In this document: positions 1-12,429 of the stretch, piece by piece
Layout of the letters: each line of letters opens with the position of its first letter
Position numbering within the stretch: the first letter of the stretch is position 1
From: Dillenia suffruticosa
Lineage: Eukaryota > Streptophyta > Magnoliopsida > Dilleniales > Dilleniaceae
DNA: 64,000 bases
NCBI GenBank assembly: GCA_033439265.1
Contig: JAVTVX010000002.1
Coordinates: 13,188,174-13,252,173 of the forward strand
Reading direction: 5' to 3'
The notes under the pieces: model-generated
The model's database searches: none
What the model was told of the DNA's origin: nothing
The model's input: the letters and a program-made list of their open reading frames with translations, nothing else
Position numbers and translations under genes: made by a program

Positions 1-1648
1 AAACAAACAACCATGGTGTGAAAATCTCATGTTTTTCAAATACCCTTCCCTTCGTTTCCTTCCACCCTATTGTTCTTATCAAAAAACTGGCTGGATTCTG
101 AAATTTTGAGAAAAATAAATCATCATGATAAGAATTATCTAACCTTGTATGATGAGGATAATACTGTGGTAAACAATATTTTAGATTATTAAACAAAAAA
201 TTTTGACACTATAAGTTACACAAAGAATTTAAAACATTTATTTATCAGATATTATAAGTTTGAATCTTGTTCCTGCACCTTAAAAAAAAGGGGAAAAAAG
301 GGTTATCTATAGGAATAGAATTTTAAAACGTAGTCACGAGAATTGGAGACAATTTGGGAAAATCCCAGAATTTGTTTTGTTGTTCATATTTGTTAGGCTA
401 GTGGTCCTAATGGGGCTAAATGAATCAATTGAAATGACAATGAATGAGGATTTGGATTTTGCTGGCCCACGAACGTGTGTGTGAAGAGACTAACGGAGAG
501 TAGATTCGGTGTAATGAGATATTAGATTTTTTAGTTAAATTTTGATTTTGAAATTTGAGAATAAAAAGATTATGATGAAAGAGTCGTTTTTTAAATAAAG
601 TTGTCACAAACGTTCGAATCAGATTAATGAAATATGATTTCAAATATTACGGTGAAAAAAAATGTAACGTGTGAAGAGGCAAAGGTCACGTACAACTCAA
701 ACAAAATAAGGCCCCCCTGCTTTTAAAGCGCAGAAAATACTTTCCTGATTGAGGGAGAGGGTCCATCAAAATCAATATAGAAAATTGAAGATAAAGAGGG
801 CAAGTTGGAGAGTTGATGCTTGGGATTGTTAGGCAAGTTGGAGTGTCATCTAGAACTCTCAAATAAGTTGGTTGCCTATGATCCCTCTATCCCTGACAAA
901 TTCAGGTACATGTCGTTACACGCCCTGCGTAGGTGATTGTCCCTTGACTTCTTCTACATAATAAGAATTTTATCTAAATACTCCTTCGGACCCAAATACC
1001 CGGCATGGGGCGCCAAAGAGGGTGAGAGACGTGGGGTGGCTCGACTCCATCACATCATCAGACGAGAATTATGAATATTGTTTGGAAAAAAAATATTTCT
1101 ATAAAGCAAGGGTCAAAAGAAAATTTTGAATATATTTTTTTTCTAAATTCTAAAAAAAGGTGATTGTTGACACTAAGGAAAAAGAGGAAATCAGTGAAAG
1201 ATAAGTGTACGTGTGGTATGTAAAGAAAGAAAGGAAAAAAAAATCATAGATCTCCGGCCAAATTTAATATTGCAGAAATATGAAAAATACTTTATATGTT
1301 ACTTGTTGGGTTGGCAACATGTTGTACAAATAAATAATAAAAAAAGAAACGCAAAACTCTAGAATACATTGTAAGAGAAAAATCAAATGTTAAGGTTGTA
1401 AGAGAAAAATCAAATTTTAAGGAGGGTGTTGATGCCGTCGCGTTAGCCGACATGGCGCTGTCAAAGAAAGCACAAAGACAGTTCGGACACGCAGCCGGCT
1501 TTCCACTTCCACTCGGTCAAGTCTCTTAATCCCCAACCATATCAAAATCAAACAACGTGCGTCTTACATTTAAACCAAAATTATAATATTCACGAGAAAT
1601 ACTATTCCCTTACACGCATTTGGCTTTGATTTGATGCAGGCCTTGACG

Positions 1649-1686
<38 letters not shown>

Positions 1687-2345
1687 ATATTGCCGTTTTG
1701 TGTAGTGATAATACACTAAAAATAAAGACAATTGGAGATAAAATAATTTTCAAAATAGTTTCATTATAATCCTTTAGTCGGTAGAAATTAACTAAAATAG
1801 ATTTAAAAAGAATTTTAAAAAATACCATTTTTTTAATTTTAATTTCTAATAGATAGTGACAAAAATTACAATTACTGGATTATTATCTAAGAGTCACTAA
1901 TCATTCTACCAAGTCGTGTTACAAAAAATATTGATCATTAAATTGTGGGAATCAATACACAAAACCGGGAGGAAAAGAAGAAGCCTTGTATGTATCATTA
2001 TATGTATGTGTATTACTACATTTATTTTACACGTATGGCACATAAAAATTTGGGAGTTTACTCCGATGAGATTTGGGCTCTACTAATTTTGAGAACTTAA
2101 AAAACTTTACAACGATATTCTAAATGGGAAGTCCAACAAAGCATGTACTTGAGAACTTCCTAATATTTCTATTTTAAATGTCTTGAATCAAAGAACAGAG
2201 AGCAGAGCAGGCCAAAGCCACAAAACAATCTTTCTCCTACCGAATAATCACTGATCTAACTAAAATTCACATCTACAAAAAAAAAAAAAAAAAAAAAAAT
2301 CAACATTCCAAAAAAATAAACCCAAAAAAAATTCTATTTCCATGA
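1..2345. other. Intergenic, 3' side of the MATE gene
   Basis: AT-rich sequence without a convincing gene. It holds an (AT)n run near 1652-1683 and a poly-A run near 2277-2300. The only open frame (425-643, -) is low-complexity and has no recognisable domain. Confidence 0.6.
1652..1683. repeat. (AT)n microsatellite
   Basis: An uninterrupted run of alternating A and T of about 30 bases in AT-rich intergenic DNA. Confidence 0.95.
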
Positions 2346-3585
2346 TCAAACTGGTGAAGGATCAGATTCAACAGCTGCATTCTTCATCAATGTGCTCTGT
2401 TCTTCGCTCCCCTGTTTTTCAACACTTGATGTAAGCTCTTTAGCTCTCTCTGCTTGCTTATCCCAATCTGTTCTGCAAATAACAAACAACATGGAGATGA
2501 CACATGAAGCTTGTGCAGCCAAAAGACCAAGCCAAAGTCCTTCGAAGTCGAAACCCAGGAAAAAGCTCAAAACCACGGCCACGGGCATTCCCACCAAATA
2601 GAAACATCCTAAGTTTATATTAGCTCCTAGTTTAGGCCTTGCGGTGCCTCTCAAAACGCCACAACCTGTTGTTTGAGGACAATTTCCGAGCTCACATAGT
2701 CCAATTATGGGCAAAACCATCGAAGTCAAATGTATAATTTCACTATCTAGTGTGAACATACTTGCCCAAATTTTCCTCACAAAAGTAGCAAATGTGAGTG
2801 CCAAAATGCCCAAGAGAAAGCTGCAAGAGAGGCCTGTAATGGTTGCGAGTTTCGCTTTGTGCGGCCTATTTGCTCCAAGTTCATTTCCAACTCTTGTTGA
2901 AACTCCAAAGCTAAGTGAAGACGGGAAAATGTAAATCAATGATGTTGTTTGAATCAAAATTCCCATAGAAGCCACTGTTGCCCGAGGATTTAGCAGCAAC
3001 CCACATAGCAAAATCATGATTTCATACCACCACCATTCTAAGCAAACCGAAATACAACTTGGGATTGCCAAGCTGAGGAGAGATTTCCAACCTTTGAAGC
3101 ATTCGGAGGAAATTCCCGGCCAAGTTTTCTTGTATACGTCGGAGAAAATGATGTATACTAGCAATGAAGCAACTAGGTTGAAATTTGTCCAAACCCCACT
3201 TAGAGCAACACCTTTGATTCCAAGATTGAGGAAAGAAACAAAAAAATAGTTGATGGGTATGTGAAGAATGATTGAAAAAACAGCACAAAAAGTTAGAGGC
3301 AGAGTAATCGATTGAGTTCTAAGATAAATTCTAAGCGGGTGAAGAAAAGACTGTGCAAGAAGATCAGGAAGGGAAAAGAGAATGAAATTCTGTGCTTGAG
3401 TTGCTATGTCTTCTTTTTGACCACAAAAGAGAAGGATTGTTTTCATGTTGAGCCAGAGCAATGAGATAGGGATTGAAGTGAAGAGAAGCAAAAGAATGGT
3501 TCTTTGCAAAGTGAGGCCTAGGAGTTTGTATCTTTGAGCTCCAAAGGCTTGACCACAAATAGGTTCCATGCCCATGGCTAGGCCA

Positions 3586-3617
<32 letters not shown>

Positions 3618-3899
3618 GCCTATGGCTAGGGACCCTCCGGCAAGAGCAAGCTCGCCAAGCCGGCCTAGGAAGAGCATGGAGATCATGGAACGAGAGTAGA
3701 GTAATAATCCTGTTAGAATCATGGGAAGAGCTATGTTGGATATGTTTTTTGCTTCATTTATGAAGTTTGAGAACTGGGTTTGTTGTTGTTCTTGTTGTTG
3801 TTGTTGTTGGGGCATGAGAGGAGCTAACATGTTTGCTGGCTTTTCTTGTACTTTGATGGAAATGAGGTTTGTTTGTTGTGAGTCTGCAGCGTTACACAT
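2346..3899 (-). CDS. DTX49: MATE efflux transporter, DETOXIFICATION 49-like
   Basis: Single-exon gene of 517 codons, the usual length for plant MATE proteins, with ATG at 3899 and TGA at 2346-2348. The hydrophilic N-terminus carries an interrupted poly-Q run (residues 31-40). About twelve hydrophobic segments follow, starting near residue 52. Family signatures read clearly: SMISMLFLGRLGELALAGGS (71-90), the GLAMGMEPICGQAFGA block (about 107-121), LHPLRIYLRTQ, CLEWWWYE and ELGNCPQTTGCGVLRG. These place it in the DTX48/49/50 branch of plant H+- or Na+-coupled multidrug and toxic compound extrusion carriers, which often sit in endomembranes and are intronless. From family knowledge, it should export organic cations or metabolites; the substrate cannot be read here. 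DTX49 is my best paralogue assignment; DTX48 or DTX50 remain possible. The frame is intact, so the gene is probably functional. Confidence 0.95.
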
Positions 3900-3906
3900 G
3901 GTTATG

Positions 3907-3908
<2 letters not shown>

Positions 3909-3958
<50 letters not shown>
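3909..3958 (-). repeat. (CT)n microsatellite in the MATE 5' leader
   Basis: About 49 bases of pure GA on the + strand, read as CT in the direction of the MATE gene. It lies about 10 bases upstream of the ATG and downstream of the TATA box, so it should be inside the 5' UTR. Such CT tracts are known binding sites for plant GAGA-binding (BBR/BPC) factors; a role here is inference. Confidence 0.9.
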
Positions 3959-3959
<1 letters not shown>

Positions 3960-3986
3960 GGTTTAGAGAGGGGTGGGTTTGGGGGG

Positions 3987-3994
3987 ATTTATAG
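3987..3994 (-). promoter_or_regulatory. Probable TATA box of the MATE gene
   Basis: Reads CTATAAAT on the minus strand, about 88 bases upstream of the ATG at 3899 and just upstream of the CT-rich leader, a normal position for a plant TATA box. Confidence 0.6.
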
Positions 3995-4584
3995 GATGTT
4001 TGAAAGTGGTGCGAAAGTGGGAAATGGGTGGAACTTTTTGAGGTCATTGGACGGCACTCGGTCTGTATCTGTTAATAGAAGACTCTGACAGAAAAGAAAC
4101 AGTCTAATTTTTTTTTTTTAAAAGAAAAACAAATAACTTTATAATTTAGACTCATAAATTTGACTGGTGTAGCTTTCTTGTAAAAGAAAAACGAGAAGCC
4201 CATTGGATACTTATCAACAAATACCTTCTCTAGCCCAATTAATCGCTTTTGTTATTTTAAAATATATTATTTAAGACAAGCAGATGTTTTATAATTATTT
4301 CTAATGATTGAATGAGAAAGTATTAGCGTATAGCTTATTTTATATAATTTTTATTAAAAATTTAATAGTGAGAAATTTTTATATATTTACTAGAGAAAAT
4401 TTAATAGTATAAAATTCACTCTGATTTTTCTAATTAAAAATGCACTACTTTTTCTATATCTTTTAGCTTTCAAAACGGCCTTCAGTTCAAAATGCAATTC
4501 TTTTCTTTGACGTGCCTTCAATTTGCCTTATTCTATGACCGACAAGGAGGGCGAGGGATATCCCGCGCGCACGCGCAAAAGGCG

Positions 4585-4587
<3 letters not shown>

Positions 4588-4617
<30 letters not shown>
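4588..4617. repeat. (GA)n microsatellite
   Basis: About 30 bases of pure GA, following a short CGCGCGCACGCGC stretch. Confidence 0.95.
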
Positions 4618-4619
<2 letters not shown>

Positions 4620-6192
4620 CTTCCATTTTAAAAACAGGAGGGTCGCATATCAACTTCAAAAAACTTATGTCTTTTCTCTTGATTCTTTCTATTTTTAATC
4701 ACAAAAAACGTTTCTGGCTAAGCTAATTCCAAACTTGTTATCACATTTGCCTAAGGCTTAGCCCCTAAAGCAAAATTTTGTCTCTCTTGGGGGTGGTCGA
4801 CTCAGTGGTGGTCCGATTCACAAGTATTAACACCCTAATACCAATTTAAGTCATAATTATATGGACAATAGGACAACACTCTATCTATAAAGTAATTGTT
4901 GATTAATAGTCTACCCTTCCTCAAAAAACCACTGATTCAGCCTAAACCGAAGACTCTTATTGTAATGTCTGGAAAGGATACCCATGCTAGCAATTTGCCA
5001 ACCTTTTTTCCTGTTTACCCCCCCCCCCCCAAAAAAAAGAAAAATAAAAATTGTTTGCTCTTACTAAATAATCATATAAGTGGTGTTCGAAAAATTTTTC
5101 TGTGAAATAGTATATAAAAAAGGGTTACTTAATTTTTTTCAGAGTCTTTTATTTAATTTCTGTCGAGTTTATTATCAACTTTTCTGAAAGGGCATGTCTC
5201 CCCCAATGTCTTTGCTAAGAACTTCATTGTATGAAACAGATGCACAAACGGTACAAAATTTGAGAAGAATATAGTCACGAGCAAGGAGGCAAAAGAAACT
5301 ACAAGAGGGCTAAACCGTCCCTAATCACTTATAGGTGCGGTTCTAAAAGAGGTGAAAGAAAGGGCTTGACATATATTTCTTAACTCACCACATGGGCGAC
5401 CTGCTCACAATCATTTGGGAAATTTAGGATTATTGTTTTAAGGTTGTAGCTTGTTTTGTCCTTTTACGGTTATCGGTCTCGCGTGGCCTTTGGTTGCACA
5501 AGCCATCGAGTGTTTGTTTAATTCTTCTTGATCATCGTCCTTTGCCGATCTCTGAATCCAATAATAAAAAATTAAACTTTCTTAATTAATATTTTAAATT
5601 TAAATTTTAAAAATAAAAAAATATACAATTAATTTTTTGAAACAATCAAATAAAAAAAAAACTTTAGGGGGATTATTTGGGTCCTCAGAGTCTACTAAAC
5701 TTGGGTTAAACACTTGCCCAACAAAGACACCTTAATAACAATTATAAATTTTTAATAAATTTACTAACTATGCTGTTACTAATTTTTCAAAAAAAATAAA
5801 AATTTAAAATTTAAATAGTTTCCAAGAATTTTCTTTTCTAGGGCGGTTTTCTGTTCCAAGGTGAATTTGTTATAAGAATTAAAAGACAAAAGATGACTCT
5901 CAGTGTCTAAGGACATTGTATATTCTGAAAATTATGCTTCAGTTCAGGCGGTCATGTGAAAGGTTTATGCCCAATTGGTTGTGCCAAATCACTACATCGT
6001 CCCTCACCTCATCTGCGTAGCGTCATTAGCTTATTTAGAAGACTAATATATCTTATGCAAAGAAATTTAAAATTAATTAATATTTATACATTAAAATAAC
6101 AATTATAAAGTATTTCAATTAAATATTTAATTAAAAATAATTAACTTTTAAAAATATTAATGTGTATTGTCATTTATTGCTCTCTTTGCGGT

Positions 6193-6202
6193 CAAATGTT
6201 AC
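6193..6202 (+). repeat. Left target-site duplication of the foldback element
   Basis: CAAATGTTAC directly abuts the left terminus GAGTCAT. An identical copy is at 7260-7269. Confidence 0.85.
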
Positions 6203-7259
6203 GAGTCATGTTCCAAACTATACCTTTTAAAAAAAATTTTAAAAGAACCCTAACAATAAAAAAATTTCGCATCTATACCATATTTGTTGTGGGTTGGATC
6301 TGCGACAGGTTATGTTGCGTCTTCCAGAGGCTCTCGCGCGCAGAAGACTCCCGCGACAATGGACGACAGTGGGGGAGGGAGGGAAAGGGAGGCTCCCGTG
6401 GAGATGGGGGAGGGAGGAGTGTCGCGGGAGGGGGGGAGTGGGAGAGAGGAGTGTCACGGCGGGGGAGAGAAAAAGAGAGAGCCACGAGGGAGGGAGGGAG
6501 AGAGAGAGTCGCGGGCAGCGGAAGAAGGGGCCGTGGGCGGCGGGGGCAGAGAGAGACAGCCGCCGGCGGGTGAGGAAGGGAGAGAGAGACAGCCACGAGG
6601 TGAGAGAGAGAGCCGCGGGGGGAGGGAGAGGAGAGAGAGAGTGGTGGGGCTCCACCACCGCAGTGCTGCGCTCTCCCTCTCTCCTCCTGCAACGCTGCGC
6701 TCTCCCTCCCCAGCGGCTCTCTCTCTCTCTCTCCACCGCCCGCGGCTCTCTCTCTCCCTCCCTCCCCCCGCGACCCTCTCTCTTTCTCTCTCCCTCCGCG
6801 ACCCTCCTCTCTCTCTCTCCCCCTCCCCCCGGCGACACTCCTCCCTCTCCCTCCCTCCCCCCGCTGCTTTCTCTCTTTCTCTTCCCCGCCGCTGCCCTCC
6901 TCTCTCTCTCTCTCCTCCCCCCGTGGCACTCCTCCCTCTCCTTCCCTTCCCCACCGCAGCGAAAGCCCTCCCCTTCCCCCCGGCGGCAGTCCTCCCTCTC
7001 CCTCCCTCTCCCTCCCTCCCCTACCGCCGCAGAAGCCGTCCCCCTCCTACCCCACCGCCGTGGGAACCTCCCTTTCCCTCCCTCCCCCACTGTCGCGGGA
7101 GGCTATGTTGCGTCTTGAAGATGCGACATAGCCTTTTGCAAGACGCGACATAGCCTCCCGCAGGTCCAACTCGCGACAAATATGGTATAGATGAGGAATT
7201 TTTTTGTTGTTAGAGTTTTAAAATTTTTTTCTTTTAAGGTATATTTTAGAATATGACTC
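6203..7259. mobile_element. Mutator-like non-autonomous foldback element
   Basis: A 1057-bp insertion flanked by the 10-bp direct repeat CAAATGTTAC (6193-6202 and 7260-7269). Both ends are inverted copies, GAGTCAT... and ...ATGACTC, and the similarity continues inward for roughly 180 bp, including a shared stretch around TCTATACCATATTTGT and GCGACA motifs. The core is a huge imperfect palindrome: about 6360-6650 is almost all G and A with GCGG punctuation, and about 6660-7090 is almost all C and T. A target duplication of 9-11 bp plus long TIRs is diagnostic of Mutator-like elements. There is no transposase; all long frames here are low-complexity artefacts. Confidence 0.85.
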
Positions 7260-7269
7260 CAAATGTTAC
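7260..7269 (+). repeat. Right target-site duplication of the foldback element
   Basis: CAAATGTTAC directly after the right terminus ATGACTC, identical to 6193-6202. Confidence 0.85.
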
Positions 7270-9006
7270 ATTGAACGGTACATATTTTTTTCCCCCTTCC
7301 CATAATAGAAATTCTCTAATAATTGTGTGGAGGTATTAATCTATTGTTTCTAGAAATTTTTTTATGGAATTGGACATGAGATTTTTCTAGGCGTTGGGAA
7401 GGGGGAAAGTTTTTTTTTATTGGTGCCATGAGATGCATGTCTACAAATCGATATTTAAAATTATATTTTAATTAATTCGGTTTGAATCACTAACAGATTC
7501 AGAGAGAACTCTTCTAACGTAATTTTTTTTAATCTAAATTTTTAATTAAGAGATCTAAATTGTTTTTCACCGGCCTAGCCTAATTACCGTTGGTGGGAGG
7601 AAGTGTTGATTATTTTTCAAACATCATCCAATGTGGAATAGCACTCCAGAGTCTCTCACTTATTCTATAACGGTCCTCATTTTTTTTTTGGGTAAGGATA
7701 TTGGTGCTCTAAGTGATGAATCAGCATGCAACATGGGTCGCTTTGTATCAAGTCCGTATCGCGGAAGGGTGGACCCATAAGAGACCATGACCCGGTTTAT
7801 AAATCACGCCACACGTTTCCGTAAACGTTCACCCAGAGAAAGATGAGATAAGCTTGACATGGCGACAAGACAGCAAGTGGGTTTTAATCAAAGAACTTCA
7901 GGCATTGGTCAAGTTTCTTTAAAATTCTCATGCGACTTAGCCCTCTGTCCACACTATTTACACGACTCAAACATTCCATTTTGACGTACAAGATGGGCTC
8001 TGTTAACAAGAATATTATGCATATGCTCAAGCATGTTCCAAGTTGGTCATTATCATACAATATTTGGCGTGCTGTGATGTGTATTGGAATATTGCTCAGA
8101 GAGAGATGTATTTTTCTCGAAAGTTGAATTTTTGTATGCAAAATATTTTACCAACTTAGAATGTATAATGATAGAATAAATAATGTATGTATATATTTAC
8201 ATTAAGTTGTTCTTTTTCTTTGTTTTGTCCCACTTATTAAAATATTTTTTCTTTGCTAAGCTTACCCTTTTATAGTCTTAGCCTAATTATCCGTGATTAG
8301 ATGGTAAATTATTTTGGCTAAGTTGGATGGTCAATTACTATAGCGTAATCATGTGCCTTGTTATGTTAAGGAGTGTAAAGTTCATGTTGGAATTTAAGGT
8401 GTATAATACAGCTCATTGCGCAGCCATGAATTCAAAGCGAATTATTCTTTCGCCTTTTACTAAAAATAGTGCTCACTGCTGAACCTAGATTTGGTCAATT
8501 ACTATTATCATTAAAAACCTGATTTTCTCTCTCAGTTCCCTTGTATTAGGGTTTATTTGGAGTTTAAACTAAATTTCCGTTTTGCATCAATTTCTCGGTG
8601 CTAGTTCGATAAGTTTATGAAGTCGATAAATAAGAATAAATTGTTAAAATTTTCATCATTCATGAAAATAAACTATAATATGTCTTATGAACCGAGCAAA
8701 TTAATCATATGAATCGATCTCTTCTTTCACAAACTTTGAATTATGTGTTCAAGTTTAGCTCATTACAAAAAGAAGGAAACCAGTTTCCTTTCTTTTTTCT
8801 CCCTTTTGAAAAGAAATGAAGTTAGCTGTTTACACAGTCTATTCAAGGCATTTTAATTAATTCTAAGTTGAGAAAAAGAAAAGTTATAATGGGCATTCAA
8901 AGCCAGCTTGCGGGATTGTCATTTTGTGGTGTCAACTGTCAAGTCAACCCACTAAAAATAGTAACATCAATATAACATTCTACTAAAATGGCATCCTTTA
9001 TTGAAT

Positions 9007-9085
9007 AAAAAGATTTTTCATGAGTCAATCATGAGAAAGCAGATTATTGTATAAAAGATTTTTCATGAGTCAATCATGAGAAAGT
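9007..9085 (+). repeat. Short tandem duplication
   Basis: A 33-bp block starting AAAAGATTTTTCATGAGTC occurs at 9007-9039 and again at 9053-9085 with almost no change, giving a 46-bp period. Confidence 0.85.
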
Positions 9086-10078
9086 AGACCCTCCAACCTC
9101 ATGAAAATACCCCCTCTTTTATTGTCGACCCATCTTCATTTACGATGTTAACGGTGCATCCATAGAAGACAAAAGAGTATAGGCATTTAAGGGTGCAAAA
9201 ATGATCAAATCTAGGTACTAATAAATGATGGGCATATGCTAAACAAAAAGAAAAAGGATGTGTTCATGATTAAGCAGAGGTTTTAGTCCTTGTTTGCAAA
9301 TGGGTTTTACATACAAGATTTGACTTTGAAATTACTCAAATAAAAAACTTTTTATTATTTTATATTCGAGTTTTATACTATTTTTTATTCTGTTATATAA
9401 AAAGAAAAAAAACAATATAATATATGGTTATATACTATGACTAGAAGTCATGGAAATTTTTATGATTTTAGAATTATTACAATTTGTTCAATCTTGGAAA
9501 GAAAACATTATTTTATAAGAACTTTTAATAGAATTTTTCTCGAGACAATTACTTTTCATATTTGTGAAATTCTCCAATGATAATATGAGGACAATATAAC
9601 TTTTGAACAAGAATGTAATGGTTATTAAAAGTCGAATATAATAAAACAACAATAATTGAGACTTAATCCCAAATGTCGAATATAATATTGTTAGAAAATC
9701 CATATTAATAAATAATTATTGGCTTTTGGGTATTAAGTGAGATAAAAGATATTTCAAGTTTAGTTTCCAAAAGTTGAGTAAACACAATAGAGATAATATC
9801 AATTTTTTTAAAAATTATTAATATAATAATAATTTTAATTCTTATTTAAAAATAACTTCTAGTTATATAATTTTTATTTTTTTAAAATAAAAATTGGTTT
9901 AATTAAAAAAACTTAAATAGAAATTAAAAAAGTAAGAAAAGTTAAGTTTAAATAAATTAGATAAGCTTTTCAAATAGAAGCTCAGTTGTGTTATTTTAAA
10001 AGGAAAAAAAAAATAATCAAAGGAGATATATGCAAATTGGATACTGGCACGTCGACATTAGCAGTCTCGGCCCAAAAT

Positions 10079-10105
10079 GGTCAAACGCGCTTCGCGCGGT
10101 TTGAC
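10079..10105. repeat. GC-rich hairpin with paired W-box cores
   Basis: GGTCAAACGCGC, a TTC loop, then GCGCGGTTTGACC. The arms are complementary except for one bulged G. Each arm carries a TTGACC W-box-like core in inverted orientation. ACACGTGT (G-box/ABRE type) lies about 30 bases downstream. No gene is close enough to assign it to. Confidence 0.75.
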
Positions 10106-12069
10106 CGAATGCCAAATCATAGAAGGTGTATGGACACGTGTCAAAAACGTCGACATGGCTAACATCAGGTTGATGACGTGGAAATTGTGTTTCCCTTTCG
10201 GTAGTGGTTTACTTAATTTTTTAAAATAAAACGAACATCACTTCATGACATATATTAATATGTTTATCAAAAAAGATATATGTAGTAATTCAAAAGTCAA
10301 ATGCACCAAATGTCGGTAAAAAGGGAATATAATATAATATAATATAATTAATCCTGGGTTGGAGGATGACACGAGTCAACCAAAGAGAGGAAGAAAGAAA
10401 AAGTCTGAGTTCAATATGAAAAGTTATGGATAAATGGAGGGATCGACGAACATTCAAGCTTGTGTATGATTTTTTTTTTTTTTTAACACAAAAAAAAATT
10501 AATATAATCATTATTTAAATCTTTTATCCAAAAATATATAAAAAATTCTATGTTTCAGGACAATTTTTTTTTTTTAAATATTAATGGCCTATCAAACAAA
10601 GCCTTAATTTTCTTTTCTTTTTTTTTTTTCTATTTCTTCCTAACAAAACATATCATATTAAAATTTCTAAAATATTAACGAATTCCGATGATTTATAAAT
10701 TTTTCTTTTTGTACAATTAGATTTATTTTGATTTACTTTGTTCATAATAAAATGCAAAACCCTCAAAATGTGAGAATAAAACTCTCAAAATATAGATTTT
10801 ATGAAATCTACAAAATATAAATTTTGTGAAACCCAAATAAAATACAAAATCTAATATCCGAAGTCGAAACTCTAAATAACCGATCTAACTCAAATCACTT
10901 CTCTCTCTTTCTTCACCTCTTCCTCTCTCTCTCCTTCCCCCCGAAACCTCTTTTTAGTATCCGATGATCGCATTCTCTGCATGCCTTCGTTCTCCGAACC
11001 AATTTTTATGACCTATTTGATTGGCAATGATAGAAGGAAAAAAAAAAGAAAAAAAATTGGCTTAACAAAAAAAAAATCATTCATAGTTCACAATAATATA
11101 ATCAAAATATCTTCGACATTCATCAATGAGCTAGAAAATTTGCCCTTAATTTCTTGCCCGCACCGTATAATAAAATTTTAACAATATTTCAATAATGTTA
11201 TATATAGTTAAACCTATGTAAGTATCCTTTTTTGGACATTGAGTTATATTTAAAAATCACCTAAATTTGTTTCATTTAGCAAAGGAATAATGCCAACAAC
11301 ATTTGATAAAAAATATAAAATTGATAATTATATAATTTTTAATTAAAAATAAACAAATCAAATATTAACGATATTAATTATATCTATTCTAGAATTTGAA
11401 TAAAATAAGAGATATCGAATTTTGATTTTAATTCTTAAATTTTTTATTTTAATTTAAATTTCGATTAATACTATTGAAATAATCGTAAACTTTTAATAAT
11501 ACTTATGCCGGGTAATGAGATGACATGTAAATGACTAGATGGATAATCGAAAGGATAAGTAATGCTTAAAACTTATCAACATGATGGAATCCACATGAAC
11601 GATGTTCATTTTATGATACCCATATTGGTTTTCTGTGAGTATAAAGAATTTTAGATTCACTCAAATTTGGTCAATTTGGGCCACTCAAATTATGATACCC
11701 TCATTAGTCAACATCGAGCGGTAAACCAGTAGCAAAGTGCGTTAAGGAATCTTTCCAAATTTTGTCGACTCGTCTTTCCTTTTTTCCATATAAATATAAA
11801 ATATTAATTGCTACAAATATAATTTCAGTGGGTTTGTTGCTTTTTTATTATTTGCTGGAGTGGCCCACCACTCGTCACTTTGCGATTGATTTTCTTTATT
11901 TTTTATAAACCTAGCACTAAAAAAATGTTGGGATTCGTTACCTCATGAAAAAAAAAAAAAAAAAAAGAGTTTCAAAAAAATAATAATAAAAAATTTAAAA
12001 AAATTATTAATTTTATTTTAATCTATGTACTATAATTTTAAACAAAAATTCTTCGATAAAATATATGGA

Positions 12070-12315
12070 AACAAAATAAGGCATGATCTTAGGGAAACAA
12101 ATGTGTGCGCCGATCATTTGGCTCGGTTGGGCCAGCGAAGTGTGGACGGTCTGAATGAGTTGCGCGACCCTCCTCCGTCTCTGGGCCGCCGCATTTGGGA
12201 AGATTGTATGGCTTAGAGAGGACCAGGGATGGAACCACTTCCTGGACCTAAGGTTTCTCCGCTCTGGTGTCTCGTTTTGTTGTTCTTCTTCCCCCGGTAC
12301 CAAAAAAAAAAATAA
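12070..12315 (+). mobile_element. 5'-truncated L1-type LINE tail
   Basis: The frame from about 12025 reads HDLRETNVCADHLARLGQ, a match to the RNase H-like C-terminus of plant L1 LINEs, then DPPPSLGRRIWEDCMA and a stop. About 80 bases of 3' UTR rich in T and C and a poly-A tail follow (about 12302-12312). Only the last few hundred bases were inserted, as is usual for LINEs. I could not fix a clear target duplication. Confidence 0.65.
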
Positions 12316-12429
12316 GACCATAAAAGCCCAAACTAAAAACTAATTGGAGACAAACCAATGTCCAAAAATCTTCCAAGACAAAATTTAGTGACTAGAAGGT
12401 CCAAAGCATGAGAAAGATAAAGCGTTGAG

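Larger units (their letters stand above)
4000..6202. other. Intergenic, upstream of the MATE gene
   Basis: No gene seen. It contains a second GA microsatellite (4588-4617), a C10 run next to poly-A at about 5018-5039, and otherwise AT-rich DNA. Short open frames here are chance or microsatellite-driven. Confidence 0.6.
7270..12060. other. Long intergenic stretch
   Basis: AT-rich DNA with no recognisable gene over 4.8 kb. It contains a 46-base-period duplication near 9007-9085, a GC-rich hairpin at 10079-10105 and several poly-T/poly-A runs. Short frames give low-complexity peptides without known domains. Confidence 0.6.

Noticed and set aside
2392..3288. Several frames of 65-88 codons opposite or within the MATE gene
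   Set aside because: Shadows of the intact 517-codon minus-strand gene.
6239..7153. Four overlapping long open frames (166-289 codons) on both strands
   Set aside because: All are Arg/Gly/Glu or Ser/Leu/Pro low-complexity translations of the GA/CT palindrome in the foldback element; no domain and no codon bias.
9007..9085. CRISPR-like repeat
   Set aside because: Only two copies of a 33-bp block with a 13-bp gap in plant DNA; a simple tandem duplication.
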